Shown piece by piece: positions 37,322 to 46,397 of a stretch of DNA of 64,000 nt. Numbering within the stretch: position 1 is the stretch's first letter; every line of letters starts with the position of its first letter. Where the stretch lies: NCBI RefSeq assembly GCF_000970285.1, contig NZ_CP009516.1, positions 3,637,036-3,701,035 on the forward strand, in the 5' to 3' direction. The translations under genes were made by a program, and so were the position numbers. Under the pieces are notes generated by a model. It was not told where the DNA came from. It was given only the letters and a program-made list of their open reading frames with translations, and searched no databases. This DNA comes from Methanosarcina horonobensis HB-1 = JCM 15518. Its GTDB lineage: Archaea > Halobacteriota > Methanosarcinia > Methanosarcinales > Methanosarcinaceae.

Positions 37322-37516
37322 TTAATAAATCTCCTTGACTCTCCCAACCTGCCCATCGGTCAACTGCACCTTTATCCCGTGAGGATGAGTCGAAGAGTTG
37401 GTTAAAATTCTCTTTACAATGCCCTGGGTTATTTTCCCTGTCCTCTGATCCTGCTTTAAAACAATTCCTACTTTTAATCCTTCTTTGACGTTTGATCTTA
37501 TGCTACATCTGTTCAT
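37322..37516 (-). CDS. YwbE family protein
   Basis: 64 residues. The sequence VGIVLKQDQRTGKITQGIVK followed by NSSTHPHGIKVQLTDGQVGR is the signature of the YwbE family, known from Bacillus and other bacteria and in some methanogens; function unknown. The C-terminal HPHGIKV loop is especially conserved. It stands alone, with the small membrane gene on the same strand behind it. Confidence 0.88.
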   Translation of the reverse strand: MNRCSIRSNVKEGLKVGIVLKQDQRTGKITQGIVKRILTNSSTHPHGIKVQLTDGQVGRVKEIY

Positions 37517-37645
37517 GGCAGAAGGTAAATTAATAGCTATATAAATTATACGTTTAAAAAATTATTTTCCTATAAGAATTACTTTCTCTTTCAATACTTT
37601 CATCAATAAATTGACATTTTCACCGGAAAGTTATTTCACGGTTTC

Positions 37646-37894
37646 TTATATATGTTCTCTACTTTCAAGCCAGTCTATTATCCTGGGCCAGAGAGATAAT
37701 GAAATAATCAGGGAAATAACAAAAACAAAAATAGAACCGGCAGTAATATCTACAAGAGTATAGGCTGCTTCCCCCTGGTACATATTGGCTAACAGAGCTC
37801 CGAGTAAGAAGAGGTTTACAAGCGCTGCCGAGGTAGCAATACTTGAGATAAGTACAACTCTACTCCTTTTGTCTTTGGATCCAAATTTTACCAT
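37646..37894 (-). CDS. Small two-helix membrane protein
   Basis: 82 residues. A basic N-terminus (KFGSKDKRSR) precedes a helix VVLISSIATSAALVNLFLLG and a second helix IFVFVISLIISLSLW, then a charged tail. No domain is recognised. A GGTGATTAT site lies upstream of the ATG. Confidence 0.6.
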   Translation of the reverse strand: MVKFGSKDKRSRVVLISSIATSAALVNLFLLGALLANMYQGEAAYTLVDITAGSIFVFVISLIISLSLWPRIIDWLESREHI

Positions 37895-37984
37895 ATAATC
37901 ACCGTTAGCCTGATTACCCCCAACAACCGATCACCCTCAATAACCTAACAACCTCACTACTCCCAAGAACATTACATTCTCAAT

Positions 37985-38050
37985 AGCTTCATATCCTTAA
38001 AAGCTTCATATCCTTAAAAGCTTCATATCCTTAAAAGCTTCGTATCCTCA
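37985..38050. repeat. 17-bp tandem repeat, three copies plus a diverged fourth
   Basis: AGCTTCATATCCTTAAA occurs at 37985-38001, 38002-38018 and 38019-38035, followed by AGCTTCGTATCCTCAA. It lies in the spacer between the small membrane gene and copA. Confidence 0.9.
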
Positions 38051-38300
38051 ACTGGTTAGCTGAAGTATCCGGAAGGTAGAATCCGGAACCTGGCCTGTGG
38101 TAAGTTCATCCTGAGAGCTTTTAAAAGCGAGTGCAGGAAAGTTCTATCAACGGGTACTTTTACACTTTATTTTCTACACATCATCGTCCAAGTTTTTTCT
38201 GAATTTTACTTTCTAAGTCCTGCTTTCTGCACTCTGTTTGATTTTTCTTTCTTACAGATCTACCTTAAATAATTCAGCTTCAGAAGTATCTTCCCTTAAC

Positions 38301-41195
38301 TTATTTAATCCTGCTTCTTTTCATCAGCAGGGAATTTGTCGTTACAGAAACCGAGCTAAGTGCCATGAAAGCGGCAGCCAGCTCCGGTGTAATCATAATC
38401 CGGAGGAAAAAAGGATACAGAATTCCAGCTGCAATAGGGATTCCTATTGTATTGTACCCGAAAGCCCAGACCAGATTTTGCTTGATCTTATTAATGGTAA
38501 GCCGGCTCAGTTTAAGAGCTGCTACCACATCTCTCGGATCGTTTTTTATAAGTACTATCTTTGCAGATTCCATTGCCACATCCGTGCCTGCCCCCATAGC
38601 GATTCCAACATCGGATTGAATCAGGGCAGGAGCATCGTTAATGCCGTCGCCAACCATGCCGACGAGTTTGCCTTCTTTCTGAAGCTTTTTGATTTCGTTT
38701 GCTTTATCTTCGGGCAGCACCTCTGCAAGCACCCTTGGAATCCCTACCTCTCCAGCAATAGCCCCGGCTGTGATAGCATTGTCTCCGGTTATCATAACTA
38801 CTTCGATATTCATTTTTTTAAGGGTATCAACAGCCTCTTTAGAGTTCTCCTTCAGAGTATCGGCAACTGCAACAAGCCCTACAGCTTCGTTCCCAAGAGC
38901 TACAAGCATTGCAGTTTTCCCCTGTTCTTCAAATTTGCGCATCTGGGTTTCAAGCCCCTCAAAAGAAATTGAGTTTTCTTCCATAAGTTTGCGGGTACCA
39001 AGCAGGATCTTCCGGTCTTCAAGATAGGCTTCGATGCCCTTTCCTGGAATCGAACGGAAGTTTTTTGCCTCTGCAAGGTCGATTTTTCTTTCATCCGCAC
39101 CTCTTACAATGGCTTCTCCCAGTGGATGCTCGGATCCTCTTTCAGCCGTTGCGGCAATAAAAAGCACTTCGTTTTCCTCGCGACCGGAAACTGCAAACAC
39201 GTCCGTGAGTTTGGGGGTACCTTCAGTCAGGGTCCCTGTTTTGTCAAACACGATCGTATCAAGTTTATGCGCCCTCTCAAGGGCTTCTCCACCTTTGATC
39301 AGAATTCCGTTTTCAGCGCCTTTTCCCGTTCCGACCATAATAGCTGCGGGTGTTGCAAGTCCTACTGCACAGGGACAGGATATCACAAGGACGGTGATAG
39401 CTATAAGCAGGGAAAAGAGGAAGGGACTGATTCCTCCGAGAGCTATGGATTCACCTACTCCGTAGCGCCAGTAACCGATGAAAAACCAGAAGAAAAAAGC
39501 CACCAGGGCAATTATATGCACGGCTACGATGAAGTTGCCGGCAAAAACATCTGCGATTCTCTGTATGGGAGCTTTTGTTGTCTGGGCTGATTCCACAAGC
39601 CTGATTATCTGGGCAAGGGCAGTATCAGCTCCTACTTTTGTAGCCCTGAACCTGAAGGACCCTGTCTTGTTAAGGGTAGCCCCGATAACAGTATCCCCTT
39701 GACTTTTCTCTACGGGGATGCTCTCACCGGTAATCATTGACTCGTCTACTGCAGAGCTTCCCTGAACCACAATTCCGTCAACAGGGATCTTTTCTCCGGG
39801 ACGGACCACGACAATATCCCCGACAACTACCTCTTCTACAGGAACTTCTTTTTCTTCGCCGTCTACGAGGATCCGTGAGGTTTTTGCTCTTAACCCCATC
39901 AGTTTTCGGATGGCTTCCGAAGTTCTGCCCCTGGCTCTTGCTTCAAGGTACCTGCCAAAGACAATGAAAAGTATCAGTAAAGCTACGGTATCATAATAAA
40001 GAACGTCGTATCCAGGCCCCAAGTCAAGGAAAGTTGCTGCTACACTGATAAGATAAGCTGACCCTGTCCCTGCAGCAATCAGCAGGTTCATGTCGGTTAC
40101 TCCATGCTTGAAACCTTTGAAAGTTCCGACGAAAAACTGTCTGCCCGGAAAAAGAAGGACAAGAGTAGAGAGTATAAAAAGTACAACAGGTTCTGTAAGG
40201 ATCTCAGGAACAAAAGCGAGAAACGGAAATGCCATGCTCATATTTCCAAGAGCTATCGGAATTCCCAGGACAAGGGCAATAATCAGGTTGTTTCTCTGCC
40301 TGCGGATTTCAGCATCCCTTGACATTTGTTCCCGGTCTTCGTATTCAACAGTCTCAGCCTGGACCGAAGCCCCATAGCCTATTCCCTGAATTGCAGCAAT
40401 AATTTCCCTCACAGAAATGCGAGCCGAGTCAAATTCCACAACGGCTTTCTCAAGAGGAAGATTTACGGAGGCCGAGATTACGCCTTCGGTTTTATAGAGG
40501 ATCTTCTCAATATTTGAAGCACAGGACGCACAGCTCATACCCTGGATATTCAGGGTTACTTTATCCTTCTCGACTTTATACCCTATGGATTCAATAGCCT
40601 CTTCAATTTCCTTCGGAGAAACCATGGAAGGATCAAAACTGACCTGTGCCCTGCCAAGTTCCAGGTTAACGGCTACGGAATCCACGCCCTCTTTTTTCTT
40701 CAGGATCTTCTCGATGTTCAGTGCACATGCCGAACAGGTCATCCCTGAAACTCCGAGAGTGATTTCTTTTGAACCCGGTTTCTGGCTTGATATGCGAACT
40801 GCTTCTTTTTCCGCAGCAATGCATGGTTCGGTAAGAGGGCATGCCTGAGAACTCTCTACCACCCCCTCTTTTACTTCTTCTGAAACCCTGTCTACAGGTT
40901 CTGAAAGTAAACCTGCTTTCTCTTTTTCCAGAGCAGGTTCGGAGTTTTCTGCCTGGACTTCTTCTTCATACCCTTCAGTCGTCGCTTCTTCGCGTTCTGT
41001 AGAATATCCTGCCTTTCGGACAGCTTCTTTGATATCCTCAAGGCTTAGTTTATCGGGATCAAAGTTAACAGTTGCACTTTCGGCTTCAAGATTGACATCT
41101 ACAGATTTGACTCCATCAAGAGAAGAAATAGCATCCGCTACTCTTTTCTGGCAGTGACCACAGGTCATGCCATAAACACCTATCGTGATTTCCAT
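38301..41195 (-). CDS. copA: Copper-type P1B ATPase with three N-terminal heavy-metal domains
   Basis: 964 residues. Three HMA domains: GMTCGHC (residues 9-15), GMTCSAC (151-157) and GMSCASC (219-225). An acidic linker of about 75 residues separates HMA1 from HMA2. The transmembrane metal site is CPC (607-609), the phosphorylation loop DKTGT (651-655), and the hinge [10 protein letters not shown] lies near residue 860. CPC with NxxxxYN-like and MxxxS-like C-terminal helices ([17 protein letters not shown]) indicates Cu(I) export. The separate HMA and CopZ genes upstream may deliver copper. Confidence 0.95.
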   Translation of the reverse strand: MEITIGVYGMTCGHCQKRVADAISSLDGVKSVDVNLEAESATVNFDPDKLSLEDIKEAVRKAGYSTEREEATTEGYEEEVQAENSEPALEKEKAGLLSEPVDRVSEEVKEGVVESSQACPLTEPCIAAEKEAVRISSQKPGSKEITLGVSGMTCSACALNIEKILKKKEGVDSVAVNLELGRAQVSFDPSMVSPKEIEEAIESIGYKVEKDKVTLNIQGMSCASCASNIEKILYKTEGVISASVNLPLEKAVVEFDSARISVREIIAAIQGIGYGASVQAETVEYEDREQMSRDAEIRRQRNNLIIALVLGIPIALGNMSMAFPFLAFVPEILTEPVVLFILSTLVLLFPGRQFFVGTFKGFKHGVTDMNLLIAAGTGSAYLISVAATFLDLGPGYDVLYYDTVALLILFIVFGRYLEARARGRTSEAIRKLMGLRAKTSRILVDGEEKEVPVEEVVVGDIVVVRPGEKIPVDGIVVQGSSAVDESMITGESIPVEKSQGDTVIGATLNKTGSFRFRATKVGADTALAQIIRLVESAQTTKAPIQRIADVFAGNFIVAVHIIALVAFFFWFFIGYWRYGVGESIALGGISPFLFSLLIAITVLVISCPCAVGLATPAAIMVGTGKGAENGILIKGGEALERAHKLDTIVFDKTGTLTEGTPKLTDVFAVSGREENEVLFIAATAERGSEHPLGEAIVRGADERKIDLAEAKNFRSIPGKGIEAYLEDRKILLGTRKLMEENSISFEGLETQMRKFEEQGKTAMLVALGNEAVGLVAVADTLKENSKEAVDTLKKMNIEVVMITGDNAITAGAIAGEVGIPRVLAEVLPEDKANEIKKLQKEGKLVGMVGDGINDAPALIQSDVGIAMGAGTDVAMESAKIVLIKNDPRDVVAALKLSRLTINKIKQNLVWAFGYNTIGIPIAAGILYPFFLRIMITPELAAAFMALSSVSVTTNSLLMKRSRIK

Positions 41196-41236
41196 CGGAT
41201 ATGCCGCCTATCCAGTTTTTCAGACTGCCTAACCGC

Positions 41237-41464
41237 TTAAAAAGCGTTTATAGACTCCCTTATATTTTTGTAACCCGCCTCAAGCAGGGTCATCCTTATG
41301 ACATGTGCATCGGTTATCCGGCTGTCATATACCACATTTACTGTCCTCTCAGGGACGTTTACATTTACACGGGAAACCCCGTTAATAGAGGTAATAAGTT
41401 TGGTAACTGTGTCTTTGCAGTACCTGCAAATCATATCATCTACTACAAGTGTTGTCTCCCCGAT
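41237..41464 (-). CDS. HMA-domain protein with atypical ICRYC site; no standard start codon
   Basis: About 75 residues, one HMA fold: TTLVVDDMICRYCKDTVTKL, then VNVNVPERTVNVVYD. The usual GMTCxxC is changed to DMICRYC, but the Cys pair is kept. The N-terminal strand lies upstream of the only ATG (41434, inside the metal loop). After an in-frame TGA the possible starts are limited; AUC at 41462-41464 follows GGGGGTGA by 4 nt. It lies between copA and copZ on the same strand and is probably a copper chaperone. Confidence 0.7.
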   Translation of the reverse strand: MGETTLVVDDMICRYCKDTVTKLITSINGVSRVNVNVPERTVNVVYDSRITDAHVIRMTLLEAGYKNIRESINAF

Positions 41465-41608
41465 GTCTTCACCCCCGGATCATCAGCTGCTTTTTAAACA
41501 GGCGCTTCACCCATATTATAAAAATCTGTACCTTTTACTATATAATAAATTCCTCGAGCCCGATAAATCGAATCTCTTGAGGAGAATCGCCAAATACATT
41601 ATCCCAGT

Positions 41609-41815
41609 TCAGGCTGGCTCATACCCGGTTTCTCTTATTGCAGCTTTGATTTTCTCGGTGTCTGTCTTTCCTTCATCGAACTCAACAACAGCCTGTCTGT
41701 TCTCAAGGCTGACATCTACTTTCTTTACGCCCTGCACGCCTTCAATTGCCTTTTTAACCCTCATAACGCAGTGTCCGCAGGACATGCCTTCGACTTTTAC
41801 GGTTTCCTGAGTAAT
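41609..41815 (-). CDS. copZ: CopZ-type copper chaperone; apparent AUU start
   Basis: About 68 residues, a complete HMA fold: ETVKVEGMSCGHCVMRVKKA, then GVKKVDVSLENRQAVVEFDE. The metal motif is GMSCGHC. The initiator appears to be AUU at 41813-41815, 7 nt after GGAGGT; there is no ATG, GTG or TTG in frame before the metal site. The end coordinate was set so that the frame closes at the TGA. It is the first of three minus-strand copper genes leading to copA. Confidence 0.82.
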   Translation of the reverse strand: MTQETVKVEGMSCGHCVMRVKKAIEGVQGVKKVDVSLENRQAVVEFDEGKTDTEKIKAAIRETGYEPA

Positions 41816-42202
41816 TGTTTCAACCTCCAGTATAATTTATCTGAAATAACTTGGATTATCAGCTTTATAAAAGTGTTCTCTAGAGAAAAGAAGTAAAGAT
41901 CCTGTTAAAATAGTTTCCTAGCAATCTTATCTCAAACAGTTATCATAAATCTTAAGGACTGACAGGACTCCAAGTGATAAGAATAAGTATATCCGACCTT
42001 AAGGAAACATATCATACCTTATATCATTTTCATATCCAGAATTAGAATGTAAGGACTAATGGGACAATACGAACATGAGATTTGACTGAAAATAGTATTA
42101 AACGAACCGCAATCAACACGGACTTACATACACGATCAAAAGATAATAGGGGGATGGACCCCCACTGATTTTATTTATAGGCAGCCTTATCAGGCTTATA
42201 AC
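41816..42202. other. Intergenic region between copper genes
   Basis: About 390 nt with two AT-rich blocks (near 41860 and 42010-42130) that could be promoters for copZ. No gene seen. No operator palindrome was convincing. Confidence 0.35.
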
Positions 42203-43147
42203 TTAACATCCTTGTTCGGATTCTTCCATACTCTCTAAGTCCATTGTTTTGTTTTGTTCATATTCTTCCATACACCCTAAGTCCATTGTCTTGTTTTGCT
42301 CATATTCTTCCGAAGGCTGTAACTTCATTGCCTTATCCATCATTTCCATTGTCATATTTTCTCCGGTCATGCACTCATAGGCCTGAATCATATGACCCAT
42401 CATTTCCATCTTAGACTCAAGGGTTTCTGTGCTGGAATCTTTCATGTGAAGTTTGTGGAGTACCATAGCTTTTTTCAGCCAGACGCTTGCGCTGTCCATT
42501 CTGGCCTTGTCTGTCATCTCCATAGCTGCGCTCTCTCCCATAATACATTTACGGGCATACATCATATTGTCCATCATTTCCATCCGGGACTCATTGGTTG
42601 CTTTACTGGGATTCTCCATCTGAAGCTTGTGCAGTACCATAGCCTGCTTCAGCCAGAAATCAGCATTGTTCAACCTGATCTTGGCTCCATACATAGAGAC
42701 TGCCAATGCTTTGTATGCTGTTATGTTATCCATCTTTTCCATGGTTACATTTTCTCCCATGATGCATTCATGGGCACGCATCATATGATTCAGCAGCTCC
42801 ATCTTAGACTCATTGGTTGCTTTGCTGGGATCCTCCATGTGAAGCTTATGCAGTTCCATAGCTTTCTCAAGACAGAAATCAGTATAACCCAGCTTAGACT
42901 GATCTGCACTTGTGTCCTGATCCATCTCAGCCATGTAGCAGTTTCCGTCAGCCATGTATTCACCGGTCATACAGCGCATCATGGTCTCGTTACCCTGGTA
43001 ATCCCCTATGCTTGACTGCATCATAGAACGTGTTTGATTGTAATCACACTGACCCATGGTATCTCCTGCAGCGGAACCTACCATCGTAATTGCCACAATT
43101 CCCAATACCAGCAAAAATGCTGACTTTATCGTTCCAATCCTGATCAT
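42203..43147 (-). CDS. Secreted Met-rich repeat protein, probable metal binder
   Basis: 314 residues. Signal peptide IKSAFLLVLGIVAITMVGSAAG. The mature protein is about 15% Met (47 Met in the whole chain), with conserved Cys. Three helical repeats of about 65-75 residues share the pattern WLKxAMVLHKLxM, then SKATNES, MEMMxxMMxAxxCIMGE and MTMEMMDK. A C-terminal tail repeats EYEQNKTMDL twice. The Met and His content and the position beside Cu ATPases suggest copper binding outside the cell. Start at 43147 follows GGGGGAAATAAG. No family is recognised. Confidence 0.75.
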   Translation of the reverse strand: MIRIGTIKSAFLLVLGIVAITMVGSAAGDTMGQCDYNQTRSMMQSSIGDYQGNETMMRCMTGEYMADGNCYMAEMDQDTSADQSKLGYTDFCLEKAMELHKLHMEDPSKATNESKMELLNHMMRAHECIMGENVTMEKMDNITAYKALAVSMYGAKIRLNNADFWLKQAMVLHKLQMENPSKATNESRMEMMDNMMYARKCIMGESAAMEMTDKARMDSASVWLKKAMVLHKLHMKDSSTETLESKMEMMGHMIQAYECMTGENMTMEMMDKAMKLQPSEEYEQNKTMDLGCMEEYEQNKTMDLESMEESEQGC

Positions 43148-43501
43148 CTTATTTCCCCCGTTACGCACCGAATTTGATAGGTTTAAAGATTCGGTTCCTA
43201 TTTTATTTATCTCCGCAATATAAAAGTCTTATTATAATAAAAACCGTTTCTGGGGACTCTTTTACAGATTAAGAGGCTTTAAAAAGGAGATAATTAAAAA
43301 AAAACATTGAAGACAATGAAATCTTTCATTTTTCACAAAGAAGTGGCTTCGTAACCCAATGTAAGATAAATATCCGGAAAATAAGGCAACCAAAACGCAA
43401 GAAGGCTCTTAAAGATGCCAGCCCTGGGAAGCTGAAAATTAAAAGAAAAATGTCAGAAGTTGACAATAATCAGGGCTAAAGACAAAAAGCCGGGATGTAG
43501 C
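43148..43501. other. Intergenic region, nothing recognised
   Basis: About 350 nt between two minus-strand genes. AT-rich; contains the promoter region of the Met-rich protein. No gene or strong fold seen. Confidence 0.35.
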
Positions 43502-43822
43502 TCATTTGATCTTTCGGGTTTGATCATGCTGGATTCCGTCCTTATGTCCTCCAGCACCATGTTCAATCCTTTTATCCTCTTCTTTATGCCCGTGCTTTCC
43601 GTCGCCATGCCCGCAATGTCTTCCATGTTCTCTATGATTTCCATACTTTCCACACATGAAAAAATGAAGCAGGATGTAAGCAAGGAAGAATATATAACTG
43701 GAGTACGCCAGAAGGTGAGCTCTGTGCTCTGTCAATATATAGAATGCAATGGTAGATAGAATAAAGAGCAAGGCTGCCCTTATAATAAATTTATTTCTTA
43801 AACTGAAAATTGTTCCATTCAT
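43502..43822 (-). CDS. DUF2933-like membrane protein with His-rich tail, copy 1
   Basis: About 106 residues. Two membrane helices (IIRAALLFILSTIAFYILTE and SSYIFFLAYILLHFFMCG), with HRAHLLAY between them, then a tail of His/Gly/Lys motifs (HGRHCGHGDGKHGHKE). The layout matches DUF2933 proteins, which often sit beside copper genes. The His-rich tail is a likely metal ligand set. Two paralogues lie at 52074 and 58372. The isoprenylcysteine-methyltransferase-like partner gene seen beside those copies is missing here. Confidence 0.78.
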   Translation of the reverse strand: MNGTIFSLRNKFIIRAALLFILSTIAFYILTEHRAHLLAYSSYIFFLAYILLHFFMCGKYGNHREHGRHCGHGDGKHGHKEEDKRIEHGAGGHKDGIQHDQTRKIK

Positions 43823-43864
43823 CAGGGAGTCTCCCAAGCCATAGGGCTTGAGTGCTATTCCTTC

Positions 43865-44824
43865 TCAGCCCTTTAATACTGAGGGATTCACCACATTTTG
43901 TGCCCTACCCCTAATAAACATCTCTACATTCTCAATACTCACATACGTACATTCATCCAAAGATTCTTCAGAGAGAAAAGCAATATGTGGAGTCAACACT
44001 ACATTATTCATCACTAGAAGTGGACTATTCATTGGTAGAGGCTCTTTTTCGAAGACATCCAGCCCTGCTCCGGCGATCTTTTTCTCCTTAAGAGCTTCTA
44101 TAAGAGCAGCTTCATTGACCACTTTCCCCCTGGCAGTATTGATCAATATAGCAGTAGGTTTCATCCTTGCTAGTTCTCTCGCACCTATCATATGTTCTGT
44201 TTCAGGTGTTAGCGGCACATGCAATGTGACTATGTCACTCTCTGAGAGCAGAGTATCCAGATCTACAAATTTTATGCCCAGTGCTTTTGCTTTCTCAGGA
44301 TTGGGATGAGCCGTTACAGAGAGCACATTCATGTTGAATCCTTGTGCAATCTGTATCACTCTTTTACCTATTTCGCCCGTTCCAAGTACACCTATGGTCT
44401 TGCTCATGAGCTGGTTACCCACATAGTGCTTCCAATCGAATAATCCTTCTCGCAGGTCCATATCTGCCAGATGGACTCTTCTGAGAAGGTTCAGGGATAA
44501 GGCAAAGACAAACTCCGCCACCGAGTCGAAGGCATAACTGGGAACGTTTGATACTATTACTTCACGTTCTGTCGCTGCCTCCAGGTCCACATTATCGAAG
44601 CCCGTCTGCCACAGAGAGATCAGCTTTAGCTTGGGCGCAGAGCTTATAGCCTTGGCGTCAACTCCGTATCTTCCTACTATTACAACTTCAGCATCCTTTA
44701 TTCTCTCAATGAATTCGTCATGAGAGAAAGGCACATTTTTGTAAATTTCGAGTTCACCCAACGCTTCGAGCCGTTTTTTGTACTCTTCCGTCATGAATAT
44801 GGGGTCTGCTACTACTATCTTCAT
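43865..44824 (-). CDS. D-2-hydroxyacid dehydrogenase
   Basis: About 319 residues. Rossmann motif TIGVLGTGEIGKRVIQIA near residue 145, catalytic Arg in NTARGKVVNEAAL, Glu nearby (AGLDVFEKEPLP) and His in LTPHIAFLSEE. It reduces a 2-keto acid with NAD(P)H; the substrate is not evident. The start at 44824 overlaps the stop of the upstream YHS-like gene (ATGA) and is preceded by GGGGTGGCGT. Confidence 0.88.
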   Translation of the reverse strand: MKIVVADPIFMTEEYKKRLEALGELEIYKNVPFSHDEFIERIKDAEVVIVGRYGVDAKAISSAPKLKLISLWQTGFDNVDLEAATEREVIVSNVPSYAFDSVAEFVFALSLNLLRRVHLADMDLREGLFDWKHYVGNQLMSKTIGVLGTGEIGKRVIQIAQGFNMNVLSVTAHPNPEKAKALGIKFVDLDTLLSESDIVTLHVPLTPETEHMIGARELARMKPTAILINTARGKVVNEAALIEALKEKKIAGAGLDVFEKEPLPMNSPLLVMNNVVLTPHIAFLSEESLDECTYVSIENVEMFIRGRAQNVVNPSVLKG

Positions 44825-44976
44825 ACGCCACCCCGTAATTCCAAATGATGCCTGAGATTCCACTTATCTTTCCTGTAGGAAAAGCTGAAAAAACAGTAAG
44901 TTTTGCCTTCGTACTCTGACTTGAAGACAGCAGACTTGTCTTCACGCTCTATCTTGCCCGGGTTTAAAATATTCAT
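44821..44976 (-). CDS. Degenerate YHS-like small protein
   Basis: 51 residues. NILNPGKIEREDKSAVFKSE and the core KSEYEGKTYCFFSF resemble the end of a YHS domain, but the DPVCxM metal motif is absent and the C-terminal part (YRKDKWNLRHHLE) looks frameshifted. ATG 44976 follows GGGATGGGAAGAT. Its stop overlaps the dehydrogenase start (ATGA). Lies directly after an intact YHS gene, so probably a decaying duplicate. Confidence 0.6.
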   Translation of the reverse strand: MNILNPGKIEREDKSAVFKSEYEGKTYCFFSFSYRKDKWNLRHHLELRGGV

Positions 44977-44989
44977 ATCTTCCCATCCC

Positions 44990-45139
44990 TTAGGGCTCGA
45001 TGTACTTTTCTGGATCTTCATCAAACTTCTTTTTATCCGAAAGGGCGCAGAAGTAGTACGTCTTTCCTTTATACTCGCTCTTGAATCTCGCGTCCTTCTC
45101 GTCTAGCTTCATCTTACAGACAGGATCAATTACTACTAT
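44990..45139 (-). CDS. YHS-domain metal-binding protein; non-AUG start
   Basis: About 49 residues: IDPVCKMKLDEKDARFKSEY followed by KGKTYYFCALSDKKKFDEDP, a complete YHS domain with both Cys positions. No ATG, GTG or TTG lies between the GGGGGT ribosome site and IDPVC; AUA at 45137-45139 (spacing 6) or the neighbouring AUU is the likely initiator. YHS proteins are common in copper resistance loci. First gene of a three-gene run ending in the dehydrogenase. Confidence 0.72.
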   Translation of the reverse strand: MVVIDPVCKMKLDEKDARFKSEYKGKTYYFCALSDKKKFDEDPEKYIEP

Positions 45140-45219
45140 AATAATACCCCCAATAATTAAAAACGAGTCAAACTATTTCTATTTTATCACCTGAACAGAT
45201 TTGAGAGGAATTTAATCTG

Positions 45220-45417
45220 GTGCACGAAATTCAATTCAAGATCGCTTTGGCAGTATTGCTCTTAATAGTTGCTGGCGTCAGACTTTATTACTAAAGGGAC
45301 CATAGAGGGTTTGAAAAAGTAGCAATAAAACATAAAGGGCATACTTTGATGACCGATGGCTCTTACAGGTTCATCAGGCATTACATGTGCACAGTCATCT
45401 TCCAGTTGGGGCAATGA
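45220..45417 (+). pseudogene. Decayed isoprenylcysteine-methyltransferase-like gene
   Basis: The frames read (V)HEIQFKIALAVLLLIVAG, then after a frameshift DHRGFEKVAIKHKGHTLMTD and GSYRFIRHYM. These match the intact gene at 46398 (EAQFKRVLAALLLVE, KSYRDFKRAMIKHE, GPYRFIRHPM). About 70 residues are missing between KHK and GHTL. A worn copy of the neighbouring gene. Confidence 0.75.
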
Positions 45418-45592
45418 TTGGAAAAGAGAAGTTAAAAATACCCCCAGGAAAAATTCAGGAAAAACCATGTTATGGAGAAAAAAAATCGCGATTTTGGAAT
45501 GTTTTGTGATAGAAGTGTTTTGTAATAGATTTTCTAGGGATTGTAACATCTCAAATTTTTAGAAGCTATTAACCTCCAATTGACTCTCGAAT

Positions 45593-46240
45593 TTAGTGAA
45601 TTACATGCGGTTCCTCATAAGAGCCTTCAGGCTCATTGTAGGTTGCCAGCATTAGAGCCGCTACCAAGAGCACGCCGGACCAAAGATATCCTAATATCGA
45701 GAACAAGATATTAAATGCCCTCAAAACTCCTGCTAATGCAATCAAAGATCCTAAAACTCCATGATACCTCTTCGACCACCGAATTGACTCCGCAGTCCCA
45801 TGCTGGGGATGTGTCAGGAACATGAAGCCTATGACGACCAGGGCACTAGGCAGCACCAGCCCCAAGATCTTCTTCGAAGATCCTTTTGCAGTCTTTAAAA
45901 ATTCCATGAGGCCGGCCAGAGTTAGCAACACCCCCATCGTTAGATGCTGCCTCTGCTGGGGGTCGGTCCATACGGCCTTTAAAGTGAGCTTAAGGTTCTT
46001 GGTTTCATGGTGAAGGAGTAGGAAGAGTGTGAGGAAGGCTCCAGAGATAGTCAGTAAGGCAGAAGGCAGATATGTCAGGATATTTACGAGTATTCCCACC
46101 TCATGTAGCAGAGCTAGCGCGGCAGCAGTTCCAATGACCACACCCATCAAGTTGTGCACAAAATTCGAGGCCCGACGAATGGCCTCTGGAGAGTGCACAG
46201 CTCTCCATTTCCTTGCCTCATTCTCTGTCAGCTCGACCAT
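45593..46240 (-). CDS. Five-helix membrane protein, not recognised; probably leaderless
   Basis: 215 residues with about five to six hydrophobic helices (ASNFVHNLMGVVIGTAAALA, LTISGAFLTLFLLLHH, LGLVLPSALVVIGFMFL, YHGVLGSLIALAGVLRAFN, YLWSGVLLVAALML). Conserved-looking His residues sit at HNLMG, HHETKN, HPQHG and YHGVLG, which could bind heme or metal. No family is recognised. There is no ribosome site; a palindromic TATA box CTTATATAAG centred about 25 nt upstream (46260-46269) suggests a leaderless mRNA. Confidence 0.7.
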   Translation of the reverse strand: MVELTENEARKWRAVHSPEAIRRASNFVHNLMGVVIGTAAALALLHEVGILVNILTYLPSALLTISGAFLTLFLLLHHETKNLKLTLKAVWTDPQQRQHLTMGVLLTLAGLMEFLKTAKGSSKKILGLVLPSALVVIGFMFLTHPQHGTAESIRWSKRYHGVLGSLIALAGVLRAFNILFSILGYLWSGVLLVAALMLATYNEPEGSYEEPHVIH

Positions 46241-46397
46241 ACTTATATTATAATTACATGCTTATATAAGTAAATCTACTGATACAGCTAAGCCTCTGTT
46301 ACATTCTTTTCTATTTTGTAGCTGCTGAAAGTAATATGCAACTTTTCCCAATGAGGAATTCATAATCAATAAATAGTTTTGTGATAGATTTAATCCT

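Noticed and set aside
37985-38050. Possible CRISPR array
   Set aside because: Units are 17 bp and directly adjacent without spacers, and no cas genes are nearby, so simple tandem repeats.
41298-41810. 170-codon plus-strand frame across the HMA genes
   Set aside because: Antisense to two HMA genes with intact metal motifs on the minus strand.
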